A DNA stretch of 64,000 nt from Kocuria rosea subsp. polaris (GCA_023896275.1 MLDA01000012.1:61636-125635); one strand, 5' to 3'; shown: positions 42,645 through 52,791, counted from the stretch's first letter. Translations and numbers: made by a program. Notes: a model not told the origin generated them from the letters alone.

Positions 42645-43886
42645 GTGAAAGTTCTGCTCCTGACGCACTCCTACGACCCAGAAGTCACCGCCCCGCAGCG
42701 GCGTTGGAACGCCTTCGTTTCCGTGTTCCGCGCGCGCGACTGGGACGTGGACGTCGTCGTGCCCGCGGCCCACCCGGAGCGCACCCCCGCGCAGGTGGCG
42801 CCCTCGGAGTATGGCCGCGTGACGCGCCGTGAAAGCGGGCGGCACGGCGAGCGGATTCTGCGCGTACCGCTGGCCCGACACACCGAATCCCGCCTGAGCA
42901 AGCTCGTCTCCAACGTCGCCAGCTCGGTGCTGGCCGTGCCGAGGGCGTTGCTGGCTGGCCGACCGGATGTCGTCGTGGTCACGGTCCCTGCCCTGCCGAA
43001 CATCGCCGCCGGCTATGCCTTGTCCCGGTTGTGGCGCCGACCCCTGATCGTCGACATGCGCGACGCCTGGCCGGACCTGGCCCGCGATGCCGAGGTCGTC
43101 ACGTCGGACAAGCCCGGGGTCATGGAGACCGTTGTGGCCTTCGTGCAGCGGCGCGCCGAGGCCGTGGTCTCGGTGACCAACGGCTTCGCAGAGCTCTTGC
43201 GCGAGCGCGGCGCCCGCCGGGTCGAGGTCGTACCCAACGGCGTGCTGAAGAACCGCATGCCGCCGCTGGCCGCACCGTCCTCCGCGACGCCCGAGCGCCC
43301 GCTGCGGGTGCTCTACCTCGGCAACCACGGCGAGAGCCAAGGCCTTGAGGTTCTGATCGACGCCGCACGTATGTGCGGCAAGGACGTGCACCTGCGGCTC
43401 GTCGGCACCGGCACGCGTAAGCGGGCGCTGCTCGAACACGCGGGGGCCACCGGCGCCGTCGTCGAATTCCTCGACGCCACCCACGGCGACCAGACCCTAG
43501 CCCAGTACGACTGGGCCGACACCACGGTGGTGTCCCTGCGCGACGACTGGCCCAGCTTCGAGTGGACCATTCCGTCGAAGACCTACGAGCTGCTCGCCGT
43601 CGGGAAGCACATCACCGCCGCCGTGCGCGGGGAGGCGGCAGAAATCCTCGCCGAGGCCGGGGGAGCCGACGTCGTGACCGCGGACCCCGAAGCGATCGCC
43701 GCGCTCTGGCGCGACCTGCACGCCCGCCCCGAGCGGCTGCACGTCGGAGACGCAGGCCGGCAGTGGGTCGCACGGTACCGCAACCTGGGCCCGCTCGGCG
43801 AGGACTTCGCCGATCTGGTGCAGGAGATCGCAGGAGAAAACAAGGCAACCGGACGCAAGAGAACGAAGACGAGGAACAACGGATGA
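42645..43886 (+). CDS. Family 4 glycosyltransferase (WbuB-like)
   Basis: A 413-residue GT-B enzyme. The N-terminal MKVLLLTHSYDPEVTAPQRR, PLIVDMRDAWPDLA and VVSVTNGFAELL elements are those of WbuB-type GT4s; VVPNGVLKNRM starts the donor domain, with VLYLGNHGESQGLEVLIDAA and IPSKTYELLAVGKHITA as the donor loop. GTG 42645 follows GGGAGAG. It overlaps the next GT by ATGA. The sugar and acceptor cannot be told. Confidence 0.88.
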   Translation: MKVLLLTHSYDPEVTAPQRRWNAFVSVFRARDWDVDVVVPAAHPERTPAQVAPSEYGRVTRRESGRHGERILRVPLARHTESRLSKLVSNVASSVLAVPRALLAGRPDVVVVTVPALPNIAAGYALSRLWRRPLIVDMRDAWPDLARDAEVVTSDKPGVMETVVAFVQRRAEAVVSVTNGFAELLRERGARRVEVVPNGVLKNRMPPLAAPSSATPERPLRVLYLGNHGESQGLEVLIDAARMCGKDVHLRLVGTGTRKRALLEHAGATGAVVEFLDATHGDQTLAQYDWADTTVVSLRDDWPSFEWTIPSKTYELLAVGKHITAAVRGEAAEILAEAGGADVVTADPEAIAALWRDLHARPERLHVGDAGRQWVARYRNLGPLGEDFADLVQEIAGENKATGRKRTKTRNNG

Positions 43887-45715
43887 TCCCCACTGCCAAG
43901 GACCTGGCCTCGAATCTCGGCCTGACCCTGCGCACGATCCGTGAGCATCTCGGCGACGACCCCGTCGTGTTGGGGCTGCAGATCTCCCGCCGGCTGCCCG
44001 CCGGGCCGGTCAACGCGCTGGCCGGCGTTGTCGGACGCGTCTGCACCGACGACGCATCGGTGCTTGGCGGCGTCGCCGCAGCCGTGCGCGGTGACGATAG
44101 CGGCGTCGTCGAACGCATCGAACGGGCACGCGCTCATGGGCTCAGCCACGTGCAGGCCCGCCGCCTCGCCGACGTGGCCACCGCTGTCGGCCACGCGGAC
44201 CTGGCCGAGCGCCTGCTTGCCGACCTGCCGCCGTCGGCCGCCATCGCTGCCGCCCGCGCCCGGCTCGCGTGGCACCGCGGTGAAATGTCCGCGGCCGTCG
44301 GCCTGCTAGAGCCCTTTACCTCTGCGGACAACTACGACGACGGCGCGGCCACCCTGTGCGAGCGGTACCGCGCCGAGCTGCGCACCTTCACGGGAAAGAC
44401 GCCCCAGCTGGACGCGCAGCCCGGGTATTCACCGCTTCCGCAGCGCGTCCTGCACCTGGCCACCAACTCCCTGCCGCACACAGGAAGTGGCTACGCCCAG
44501 CGCACGCACTCGATTCTCGTCGCCCTGCGCGACGCCGGCTGGGACGTGACGGCAGCGACCCGGCTCGGATACCCCGTCCAGGTGGGCAAGCCGCTCGCCG
44601 CGAAGCAGGACACGATCGACGGGATCAACTATCAGCGCATCCTGCCGCAGCGGCTCGCTCACGGCTTCGACGCGCGGCTACAGCAACAAGCTGTCGAGCT
44701 GGCCCGCCTGGTGGAGCGCTTCCGACCGGCCGTTCTGCACACGACCACGCACTTCGTGAACGGGCTCGTCGTCCGCGCCGTGGCAGAGGCCTACGGCATC
44801 GAGTGGGTCTATGAGGTGCGCGGCCAGCTGGCCGACACGTGGGCTTCCACCCGCGGCGAGGCGGCCAAGGACTCCGAACGCTACGCCTTGTTCAAGGAGC
44901 GCGAGGCCGAGGTCGCTCGGGCCGCCGACGCCGTCGTCACCCTCGGGGCTGCCATGCGGGACGAGCTCGTGACCCAGGGCGTCGATCCGGCACGGATCGA
45001 GATCTGCCCGAATGCCGTCGGGGAAGCTTTCCTCACCGAACCGTGCTCCCAGCGCGACGCCCACACGCGCCTCGGGCTGGACCCCGAAAGTACCTATATC
45101 GGCACGGTGTCGAGCATCGTGGCCTATGAGGGGCTCGACGACCTCGTCGCGGCTTTCGCTCTGATCGCCCACGACCGGCCCGGCCTCCGCCTTCTGATCG
45201 CCGGCGACGGCGTCGCGCTGCCGACGCTGAAGCGCCAGGCTGAACGCCTCGGCGTGTCCGGCCGAGTCGACTTCCCGGGACGTGTGCCGCGCAGTCAGGC
45301 GCACATCTACCACCAGGCGCTCGACGTGTTCGTCGTCCCGCGTAAGGACCTGGAGGTGACCCGGCGGGTGACCCCGCTCAAGCCTGTCGAGGCATCGGCT
45401 AGCGCCCGGCCCGTCGTGGCCTCGGACCTGCCGGCACTGGCCGAACTCGTGCACGACGGGGTCACCGGCGCGCTCTTCGAGGCCGAGGACGTGAACGATC
45501 TGGCGTCGAAACTCGCCCACGTGCTCGACGACCCCCAGCTCGCACGCGACCTGGGCCAGGCGGGACGGACGTGGGCCCTCGAGGACAGGACCTGGAGCGC
45601 CAACGCGCGGAAGTACGGCCGCCTCTACCATCAGATTCGATGCACCGAATCCACAGGTCAGGCCGGTAACATCACCCAGTCGGATATTCCGGAGGAGAAG
45701 GAGACTGATCGGTGA
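43883..45715 (+). CDS. Family 4 glycosyltransferase with extra N-terminal domain
   Basis: A 610-residue paralogue of the GT at 19923, with the same layout: helical N-terminal extension (1-185), then GT4 (about 190-600) with LHLATNSLPHTGSGYAQR, TTTHFVNGLVVRAVAEA, WVYEVRGQLADTWAS, ICPNAVG, GTVSSIVAYEGLDDLV and LKPVEASASARPVVASDLPAL. The frame continues upstream inside the preceding gene, but ATG 43883 overlaps that gene's stop (ATGA). It ends with a GTGA overlap into the acyltransferase gene, so LCP, GT4, GT4 and acyltransferase are one tight operon. Confidence 0.88.
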   Translation: MIPTAKDLASNLGLTLRTIREHLGDDPVVLGLQISRRLPAGPVNALAGVVGRVCTDDASVLGGVAAAVRGDDSGVVERIERARAHGLSHVQARRLADVATAVGHADLAERLLADLPPSAAIAAARARLAWHRGEMSAAVGLLEPFTSADNYDDGAATLCERYRAELRTFTGKTPQLDAQPGYSPLPQRVLHLATNSLPHTGSGYAQRTHSILVALRDAGWDVTAATRLGYPVQVGKPLAAKQDTIDGINYQRILPQRLAHGFDARLQQQAVELARLVERFRPAVLHTTTHFVNGLVVRAVAEAYGIEWVYEVRGQLADTWASTRGEAAKDSERYALFKEREAEVARAADAVVTLGAAMRDELVTQGVDPARIEICPNAVGEAFLTEPCSQRDAHTRLGLDPESTYIGTVSSIVAYEGLDDLVAAFALIAHDRPGLRLLIAGDGVALPTLKRQAERLGVSGRVDFPGRVPRSQAHIYHQALDVFVVPRKDLEVTRRVTPLKPVEASASARPVVASDLPALAELVHDGVTGALFEAEDVNDLASKLAHVLDDPQLARDLGQAGRTWALEDRTWSANARKYGRLYHQIRCTESTGQAGNITQSDIPEEKETDR

Positions 45716-47814
45716 GCACGCTTTCCGCGGCGGACACTCGGTTGACGACGGGATTTCAACCTGAAATCCAGGGTCTGCGTACATTGGCGGTCGTCCTGGT
45801 GGTCCTCTACCACTTCTGGCCGTGGCACCTCTCCGGTGGATTCGTCGGCGTCGATATCTTCTTCGTGATCTCCGGCTACCTCATCACCTCGCACCTTTAT
45901 CGGGAGATCGTCCGCGAGGGTCATGTGAACCTCGGAAAGTTCTGGGCGCGTCGTATCCGGCGCCTGTTGCCACTGAGCTTCCTGGTCCTGATCTTCACGT
46001 CCATAGCGGCGGTGATCCTCCTTCCGGCGACGCTCTGGCAGGCCACGTATCGGCAAGTCATGGGGTCTGCGTTCTACGTGCAGAACTGGCTGCTCGCCTC
46101 GGACGCCGTCGACTACTCCGCGCAGGACGAGGGTGCCACCGCGGTCCAGCACTTCTGGACCCTGTCGGTGGAAGAGCAGTTCTACGTGCTCTGGCCGCTT
46201 CTGCTCTTCTTCGTCTACTGGCTTGTCTCCCGCAAGGGACGCCCGGGGCCGGAACGTTTGCGCCGCGTCATGATCACCTCACTCGCTCTTCTGGGCCTGG
46301 CCTCGCTCGTCTTCTCCATCACCTTCACCGCCTACGACCCCGCCCAGGCATACTTCGTCACCCCGACCCGGATCTGGGAGTTCGTCGCCGGTGCCTTGGT
46401 CGCGCTGGCGCTCATGGGACGGCAGTTCGAGGGGCGAGTCGCGAACCTCATCGGCTGGGCGGGGTTCGCCGCGATCGTGATCTCGGGTGTGCTGTATTCG
46501 GCGGCGACGCCGTTCCCCGGGTATACGGCGCTGCTTCCGGTCCTCGGAACGGTTGCGCTGCTCGCCTGCGGCGGTCGAGAGCGCTTCAGTGGTGTCTACT
46601 GGTGGCTCTCGCGTCGCCCGGCCACAATCGGCGGAGACCTTTCCTACGCGATATATCTTTGGCACTGGCCGGTGGTGCTCCTGGCCCCTTACGCGTGGGA
46701 AGCCGCTGAGACCTGGCAGGGCAAGATCGTGCTGATTGCCGGAGTCGTCCTTCTCTCCTGGGTTTCCAAGCTCACGGTCGAGGACCCGTGGCGACGCAGC
46801 CGGTTCCTGGCCAGCAGCCCGCGAACCTACACCATGGCGGCCTCGGGCATGGCGTTCATCACTGTCCTGGCTCTCCTCATGCCCACCGGCGTCTCCGAGC
46901 TGCGCGAGGGTGACGAAGTCTCAGCCGCGAGCGCCTGCTACGGGTATGAAGCGTTGGCGAACCCGCAGGACTGCGCCACTATCGCAGGAGAGGGCACCCC
47001 AAACCCTGCCGTCGAGCAAATCGCCGCCCAGTCGAAGGAGCCGGCGTTCCCCGACTGCCAGGCCGCGGCCGACGATCCCGGCATCCCGGAGTGCAACCTC
47101 GGAGTCGAGCCCGGTGAAGCCGACACGGTGATCGCCGTGTTCGGCGATTCCCACGGCACGCAGTGGCTGCCCGCGTTGAATCGGATCGCGATGTCGGAGA
47201 AGGTCGCCCTGAAAGTCTTCACCCGCAGCGGGTGCACTCCCTCGATCACCGACTTCTCGCGCGGTCTGGAGGGGCGAGACTACGAGTACGCGACCCGTTG
47301 CCAGGAGTCCAACCGCGAGGTCGTCGACACGATCGTCGGCGACGAAAGCATCGACACCGTGATCGTCGCGGCGAACAAGACGACGCGGAAGTTCGAGAAC
47401 TCCGCGGACCAGTCCTTCGACGATCCCGGCGTCGACGGCTTCACGGAGCCGTGGAGGCGGTGGATGGACGCCGGGAAAGACGTCGTCGTCATCGGTGAAA
47501 TCCCGCGCCTCGAGAAGGAGGAGATCGACGCGCCGACGTGCGTGGCCGAGAACCCCGAGGAGCCGTCATTGTGCGCACGGAGCGCGAAGGAAGCGCTGGG
47601 GCGGGGGCAGAACCTCCGGGAGCTGGCCGCGACCATCGACGCGGAGCGGTTCCACTATCTGGAGACCAAGGGCTTCTTCTGCCGCGAGGACCAGTGCTTC
47701 GCCTTGATCGGCGGCATCGTGACGTACTACGACGCGAGCCACGTCTCCGTGTCCTACGCCGAAAACCTCGTTCCCGAAATCAAGGAACGACTCGAATCGT
47801 TCGGAGTTCTCTAG
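45712..47814 (+). CDS. Membrane acyltransferase with C-terminal SGNH domain (OafA-like)
   Basis: A 700-residue protein. Residues about 10-395 are an acyltransferase-3 domain with about ten helices: EIQGLRTLAVVLVVLYHFWP, GGFVGVDIFFVISGYLIT, TLSVEEQFYVLWPLLLF and AIYLWHWPVVLLA. Residues about 480-700 are an SGNH-hydrolase-like domain with VIAVFGDSHGTQWLPAL and a late DASHVS (D-x-x-H). Such proteins O-acetylate or otherwise acylate surface polysaccharides, with the SGNH part outside the cell. GGAGGAGAAGGAG precedes GTG 45712. It is coupled to the upstream GT. Confidence 0.92.
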   Translation: MSTLSAADTRLTTGFQPEIQGLRTLAVVLVVLYHFWPWHLSGGFVGVDIFFVISGYLITSHLYREIVREGHVNLGKFWARRIRRLLPLSFLVLIFTSIAAVILLPATLWQATYRQVMGSAFYVQNWLLASDAVDYSAQDEGATAVQHFWTLSVEEQFYVLWPLLLFFVYWLVSRKGRPGPERLRRVMITSLALLGLASLVFSITFTAYDPAQAYFVTPTRIWEFVAGALVALALMGRQFEGRVANLIGWAGFAAIVISGVLYSAATPFPGYTALLPVLGTVALLACGGRERFSGVYWWLSRRPATIGGDLSYAIYLWHWPVVLLAPYAWEAAETWQGKIVLIAGVVLLSWVSKLTVEDPWRRSRFLASSPRTYTMAASGMAFITVLALLMPTGVSELREGDEVSAASACYGYEALANPQDCATIAGEGTPNPAVEQIAAQSKEPAFPDCQAAADDPGIPECNLGVEPGEADTVIAVFGDSHGTQWLPALNRIAMSEKVALKVFTRSGCTPSITDFSRGLEGRDYEYATRCQESNREVVDTIVGDESIDTVIVAANKTTRKFENSADQSFDDPGVDGFTEPWRRWMDAGKDVVVIGEIPRLEKEEIDAPTCVAENPEEPSLCARSAKEALGRGQNLRELAATIDAERFHYLETKGFFCREDQCFALIGGIVTYYDASHVSVSYAENLVPEIKERLESFGVL

Positions 47815-47909
47815 CCCGGGCCTGTGCCTATCGTGAGGCTTCCGTCTCCCACCTTCCGATATGATGGGTGGTTGGGCAACCGAAATCGAGGCGTGGGGGA
47901 GTTAGAGGC

Positions 47910-49943
47910 GTGGGAATTCACGTGAACCGAGCCATGGTTCCTGACCTTCCGGCCATCGATAAGCGGTACCGGCCCGAGATCGAGGGACTTCGCGCGGTCG
48001 CGGCCCTCCTCGTGGCTGTCTACCATATCTACCTCGGTAGGGTCTCCGGCGGCGTCGACGTCTTCTTTGTGGTCGCCGGCTTCTTCATCACGACGACGCT
48101 CTACTCCATGCTCACTCGGCAGGGGGCGATCTCTGGTCGGGCGTTCTTCGGGCGTCTCGCGACACGCCTGCTTCCCCACGCGCTCACGGTCCTGCTCGCG
48201 GTCTTCGCCGCGTCGCTCGTCTTTCTGCCGCCCGCGAGACGCGTCGCCACTTGGAGCGAGATCGCTTCCGCGGCGCTCTACGCCGAGAACTGGGAGCTGA
48301 TCCGGAAGGCCACCGATTACCTCACGCAGGGGGAGGCTTTCAGTCCGGTGCAGCATTTCTGGGCGATGTCGATCCAGGGGCAGTTCTACGTGATCTGGGC
48401 CGTGCTCTTCGCTGTGGTCCTCGTCGCGACCGGGCGCCTGGCCATCTCGGTGTACCGGGTCCTCCTCGGATCGCTCGCCACGCTGTTCGTGCTCTCCCTG
48501 GCTTTCTCGATCTACTACACGGCGGTCGATCAGCCGGTCGCCTACTTCCATACGGGGACGCGCGTCTGGGAATTCGCGTTGGGCGGGTTGGTCGCCCTCG
48601 CCGTTCGCCGCCCGCTGATCGGCGCTGGCGGGGCCGTCGCAGCATGGACCGGCCTGACCGTCGTCGTCACGAGCGGGCTCATGCTGCCCGTCTCCACGAG
48701 CTTCCCGGGGTATGTCGCCTTGGTGCCCGCTCTCGGCGCGGTCCTGATCATCGTCGGCTCAGGAGGCTACGGCCGATTCGGTGCGGATCGTTTCCTGTCC
48801 CATCCCGCCATGGTCCGGCTCGGTGGGCTCTCCTATGGCATCTACCTCTGGCACTGGCCGCTCCTGGTCTTCAGCCTGGCCTGGATGGGAGTCGACCGCG
48901 TCCACCCGCTATTGGGCGCAGTCATCATTCTCGCCGCGATCGGGCTGTCGGCCGCGACCGCTCGTGTGGTGGAGAAGCCGGTGTGGGACGTTCTGAAGCG
49001 ACGAGACGTTCACGCGGGAACACGACTGGTACTGGCCGCGGCGACTGTCGCGATGCTCGTCGTCGGAGTCCAGGGCTGGTCGTCTCGTGCCAGCACGGTC
49101 GCGAGCACCGACGCGCCGCAGGCGGCGGGCGCGATGAGCTTCGATTCAGATGACGAGAGCGGTTCCGCGGAGCCCTCCACCGTTGCGCTCGTTCCGGACC
49201 TCTTGACCGTGCCTGACGACAATCCAGCGGTGTACGCGGACGAGTGTCACCAAGACGGCTGGTCGGCCGAGGTCATCGAATGTGTGTATGGAGTAGAGGG
49301 AGCCGAAAGAACGATAGTGCTGGTGGGCGGCAGCCATTCCGCCCACTGGCTCGGCGCACTCGTTGCCATCAGCGAGCAGGCGCCGTTTCGCATCGTGAGC
49401 ATGACCAAGAGTGGATGCCCTTGGACCGGGGAGAGCGACGACAATGGCGCGGCCGACCCGTCATGCGGTGCATGGAACCGGGAAGCGACCCGACGCGCGG
49501 CCGAGATCCAGCCGGATGTCGTCGTGAGCACGTCCACGCGCGGTATCGGTGCTAGCGAGAGGATCCCCGCCGGTTATGTCGACGTCTGGAACGAGTTCGG
49601 GGTTCTCGCACCCGACACACCCGTCGTCGCCATCCGGGACAATCCGCGCATGCCCGAGGACTACCTCGATTGCCTGGCCTCCGCTGAGGACTACTCGACC
49701 GAGTGCGGACGTCCCCGGGCCGAGGTGCGTGCGGAGACCATCCCCGAGAGCAACGGCGTCGACATCCCGGAATCGGTTCTGGTCGCCGATCTGACGGACT
49801 ACTTCTGCGATGAAGACTACTGCCCAGCGGTCGCGGGCAACGTCGTGATCTATCGCGACCCAGGTCACCTGACGGCAACCTATTCGACGACGCTGGCCGA
49901 GCCGCTGCTAGAGCAGCTGCGCAGGGTCGGTTTCGACGTGTGA
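47910..49943 (+). CDS. Second membrane acyltransferase with SGNH-like domain (variant motifs)
   Basis: A 677-residue protein of the same type: EIEGLRAVAALLVAVYHIYL, GGVDVFFVVAGFFIT, GIYLWHWPLLVFS, and a C-terminal SGNH-like domain. The conserved SVEEQFY motif reads SIQGQFYVIW, and the SGNH block I reads VLVGGSHSAHWLGAL (GGSH instead of GDSH), with a late DPGHLT. The catalytic Ser and D-x-x-H His are kept, so activity is likely. GTG 47910 follows GGGGGAG at 8 nt; other in-frame starts are at 47922 and 47934. A hairpin follows the stop. Confidence 0.88.
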   Translation: MGIHVNRAMVPDLPAIDKRYRPEIEGLRAVAALLVAVYHIYLGRVSGGVDVFFVVAGFFITTTLYSMLTRQGAISGRAFFGRLATRLLPHALTVLLAVFAASLVFLPPARRVATWSEIASAALYAENWELIRKATDYLTQGEAFSPVQHFWAMSIQGQFYVIWAVLFAVVLVATGRLAISVYRVLLGSLATLFVLSLAFSIYYTAVDQPVAYFHTGTRVWEFALGGLVALAVRRPLIGAGGAVAAWTGLTVVVTSGLMLPVSTSFPGYVALVPALGAVLIIVGSGGYGRFGADRFLSHPAMVRLGGLSYGIYLWHWPLLVFSLAWMGVDRVHPLLGAVIILAAIGLSAATARVVEKPVWDVLKRRDVHAGTRLVLAAATVAMLVVGVQGWSSRASTVASTDAPQAAGAMSFDSDDESGSAEPSTVALVPDLLTVPDDNPAVYADECHQDGWSAEVIECVYGVEGAERTIVLVGGSHSAHWLGALVAISEQAPFRIVSMTKSGCPWTGESDDNGAADPSCGAWNREATRRAAEIQPDVVVSTSTRGIGASERIPAGYVDVWNEFGVLAPDTPVVAIRDNPRMPEDYLDCLASAEDYSTECGRPRAEVRAETIPESNGVDIPESVLVADLTDYFCDEDYCPAVAGNVVIYRDPGHLTATYSTTLAEPLLEQLRRVGFDV

Positions 49944-49973
49944 CCCAACGCCAGTACGCGAACAGAGACGGCT

Positions 49974-50000
49974 GTGGCCCGGACCGATAGTCCGGGCCAC
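49974..50000. terminator. Bidirectional hairpin terminator
   Basis: A perfect 11-bp stem, GTGGCCCGGAC (49974-49984) and GTCCGGGCCAC (49990-50000), loop CGATA, followed by TTCGTGT. It lies between the convergent acyltransferase and ugd genes. Confidence 0.85.
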
Positions 50001-50023
50001 TTCGTGTCCACCGCGGGGCGTGG

Positions 50024-51346
50024 CTACGAGCGATACTTGCGGCCGAAGGCTGCGAAATCCCAGCCGGCGGCCTCCCAGGCGTCGGCGTCGAGCACATTGC
50101 GGGCATCGATGAACCGTCGCGCAGCGACGCGCCCCTCGAGGTCGGCGGGCGTCAGGGACCTGAATTCCTTCCACTCCGTGAGCAAGAGCACGAGTTCGGC
50201 TCCTCCAGTCGCTTCGTCGAGCGAGTCCACGTAGTTGAGACGCGGGAAACGGCCGGCCGCGTTCTCGTTGCCCTGCGGGTCGTAAACGGAGACCTCGGCG
50301 CCCATTTCGTGCAGTCTGGCCGCGACGTCGAGGGCGGGGGAGTCGCGCACGTCGTCGCTCTCCGGCTTGAACGTGACGCCGAGAACGGCAACCTGGCGCC
50401 CGCGAACATCGTCCCCGAGCATCGCCTCGGCCAGGTAGATGGCCCGGTCGCGACGGCGCAGGTTCACGTCGTCGACGTCGGCCAGGAAATTCATGGCACG
50501 GTCGACGCCGAGTTCGGAGACGCGCGCCTGGAGGGCCCGAATGTCCTTGGGGAGGCAGCCGCCGCCGAAGCCGATGCCGGCGTTCAGGAAGCGGCGACCG
50601 ATACGGGTGTCGTGGCCGAGTGCATCGGCCAGGGTGCGGATGTCGCCACCAACGGTCTCGGTGACCTCGGAGAAGGCGTTGATGAAGGAGATCTTCGTCG
50701 CGAGGAAGGCGTTCGCGGCGACCTTGACGAGCTCAGCCGTTTCGAAGTCCGTGACAATCAGCGGCGTGCCGATGTCGAGGATCTTGGCGTAGACCGAACG
50801 CAGTGTCTGCTCATCACGCTCGTTGCGGACGCCGAAGACCAGGCGGTCCGGGGTCAGCGTGTCCTCGACGGCGAAGCCCTCGCGCAGGAACTCGGGATTC
50901 CAGGCCAGGGACACCTCGACGTCGTCGTGGGACTTCTCGGCGACGAGCTCGGCGAGCCGCGCAGCGGTCCCGACAGGGACCGTGGATTTGCCGACGATCA
51001 GCGCGTCCTTCGTGATGTGTGCCAGGAGCGATTCTACGGCAGCGTTGACGTAGGTCATATCCGCGCCGTACTGGCCCGAAAGCTGCGGGGTGCCGACGCC
51101 GACGAAGTGCACGTCCGCCCATGATCCGACCTCGGTGTAGTCGGTCGTGAACCGGAGACGCCCGGAGGCGACGTGACGCTGGATGAGTTCGCTCAAGCCG
51201 GGTTCATGGAACGGCAGGATCCCTTGAGAGAGGCGTTCGATCTTGGCGGGGTCGACGTCGACACCGACCACCTCAAAGCCGAGTTCGGCCATGCCGGCGG
51301 CGTGCGTCGCGCCGAGGTAGCCGGTTCCAATCACAGAGATTTTCAC
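50024..51346 (-). CDS. ugd: UDP-glucose 6-dehydrogenase
   Basis: A 440-residue NAD-dependent enzyme oxidising UDP-glucose to UDP-glucuronate. The N-terminal Rossmann VIGTGYLGATHAAGMAE is followed by VVGVDVD, STVPVGTAA, WNPEFLREGFAVEDT, and the catalytic-cysteine loop GIGFGGGCLPKDIRAL; LGVTFKPESDDVRDSPAL begins the C-terminal domain. GTG 51346 starts the Rossmann strand. It lies on the opposite strand to its block B neighbours and has its own promoter region. Its product makes a uronate-containing polymer likely. Confidence 0.95.
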   Translation of the reverse strand: MKISVIGTGYLGATHAAGMAELGFEVVGVDVDPAKIERLSQGILPFHEPGLSELIQRHVASGRLRFTTDYTEVGSWADVHFVGVGTPQLSGQYGADMTYVNAAVESLLAHITKDALIVGKSTVPVGTAARLAELVAEKSHDDVEVSLAWNPEFLREGFAVEDTLTPDRLVFGVRNERDEQTLRSVYAKILDIGTPLIVTDFETAELVKVAANAFLATKISFINAFSEVTETVGGDIRTLADALGHDTRIGRRFLNAGIGFGGGCLPKDIRALQARVSELGVDRAMNFLADVDDVNLRRRDRAIYLAEAMLGDDVRGRQVAVLGVTFKPESDDVRDSPALDVAARLHEMGAEVSVYDPQGNENAAGRFPRLNYVDSLDEATGGAELVLLLTEWKEFRSLTPADLEGRVAARRFIDARNVLDADAWEAAGWDFAAFGRKYRS

Positions 51347-51553
51347 GCGAGGTCTCTCATTCCTGCGTCCGTTTTTCGAACGCGTATCGCCGGGCTGGAA
51401 GTGGTGCTTCGAGTCGTTCGGGGCGATGAAGCAGGTTCATGCTAGCAAAGGTCACTTGTGAGTAGACTGATGATCTGCGGCGAGCCACCTGAGAACGGCG
51501 TTTTGCGACCGCTCCGAACGCGACAGTTTGCCATGCTTGGTTCAAAGAAGGTC

Positions 51554-51559
51554 TAGTAT
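51554..51559 (+). promoter_or_regulatory. Candidate -10 box for the GT gene at 51589
   Basis: TAGTAT about 30 nt before the ATG, which has its own AAAGGGGAA. A TTGCCA at 51528-51533 is a possible -35, but the 20-nt spacer is long. The rest of the 242-nt divergent gap with ugd shows nothing clear. Confidence 0.4.
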
Positions 51560-51588
51560 CGCTACGGCGAATCCGTGAAAGGGGAACG

Positions 51589-52791
51589 ATGTCGGTTCAA
51601 GGGCGCAAGTCCCCATACCTTGTCGTGACAGCCGGCTACCCATCCGAAAGCGACATCTACAACAAAGCGTTCGTCCACACTCGCGTGAAGTACTACCGGG
51701 AGAACGGACTAGATGTCCAGGTCTTCCTGTACAACCGGAGCAAACACGAGGCCGAGCAATACGAGTTCGAGGGTGTTCCTGTCACCGTCGGTGACGACGA
51801 GGTCCTTGATGCTCTCACGGCAGGCGACCGCGTCGAAAAGCTACTCTTTCACTTCCAGACCATCGGGCTTGGGCCGCTCTTGGCGCGGCAGCTCGAACGT
51901 GGGATGCCTACCGTCGTCTGGTTTCACGGCTACGGGGCCGACGGTTGGCACCGGCGGTGGTGGGAGCACATAGATTCGCCGATGGATCTTCGTGATTGGG
52001 TTCGCGGCCGAGCCGAACACAATCGTCGAACCCGTGATTTCTTCCAGGAGTTCTTGGGACGGGCGGACTTGCCGGTGCATTCCGTCTTCGTGTCGGCTTG
52101 GTTCCGTGATCACGTGTTCGGCCCTGACATGGGCATCATTCCGGTCCGTTCGTCCATCATCAACAACCCGATCGACACTCACCGCTTCAGTTATCACCCG
52201 CCGGCACCGGAGGCGCGAAACAAGATCCTGCTCCTGCGCCCCTTCGACCGACGGTTCTACGGCAATGATCTCGCGGTGGCGGCCATTGAGAAGCTTTCGC
52301 GGAAGTCCTGGTTCTCCGAACTCGAGTTCACTGTGGCAGGCGAAGGGCAGTATTGGGATGAGCTCACCGCGCGCGTGGCCCAGTTCGACAATGTCTCACT
52401 GCGCCACGGGTTCATTCCGCAACGCGAAATCCCCGCCCTGCACCGCGAGCACGGCGTCTTCTTGGTCCCGAGTCGGAAGGACACGCAGGGCGTCTCTCGC
52501 GACGAGGCCATGAGTTCGGGGCTAGTCCCCGTGACGAACGACGTCGACGCCATCAGTGAGTTCGTCACGCACAGACGCGACGGTTGGCTGGCGCCGACGG
52601 ACGACGTCGACGGCCTCGCCGAGGGCATCGAAATTTTGCGTCAAGATATTTCACTGTTCCACTCCATGAGCGCAGCAGCCGCCGTCCGCGTGCGCCAAGA
52701 GCGCTCCCTTGACATCGTCGGGCCACAGGAGGTGTCTCTCATCGCCGAGACACCGGTGATCGGCCGTCAGACGGAGAGGAGCGATGTCTGA
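51589..52791 (+). CDS. Glycosyltransferase (GT-B, family 4-like)
   Basis: A 400-residue GT-B protein. The N-terminal half has VVTAGYPSESDIYNKAFVHT, typical of surface-polymer GTs that begin with a tGYP-type loop, and VVWFHGYGADGWHRRW. The donor half has IINNPIDTHRF, ILLLRPFDRRFYGNDLA, FTVAGEGQYWDELTA, LRHGFIPQREIPALHRE, and the acidic donor loop DTQGVSRDEAMSSGLVPVTND. It probably acts in the cytoplasm. Its last 8 nt overlap the start of a small coiled-coil gene. Confidence 0.85.
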   Translation: MSVQGRKSPYLVVTAGYPSESDIYNKAFVHTRVKYYRENGLDVQVFLYNRSKHEAEQYEFEGVPVTVGDDEVLDALTAGDRVEKLLFHFQTIGLGPLLARQLERGMPTVVWFHGYGADGWHRRWWEHIDSPMDLRDWVRGRAEHNRRTRDFFQEFLGRADLPVHSVFVSAWFRDHVFGPDMGIIPVRSSIINNPIDTHRFSYHPPAPEARNKILLLRPFDRRFYGNDLAVAAIEKLSRKSWFSELEFTVAGEGQYWDELTARVAQFDNVSLRHGFIPQREIPALHREHGVFLVPSRKDTQGVSRDEAMSSGLVPVTNDVDAISEFVTHRRDGWLAPTDDVDGLAEGIEILRQDISLFHSMSAAAAVRVRQERSLDIVGPQEVSLIAETPVIGRQTERSDV

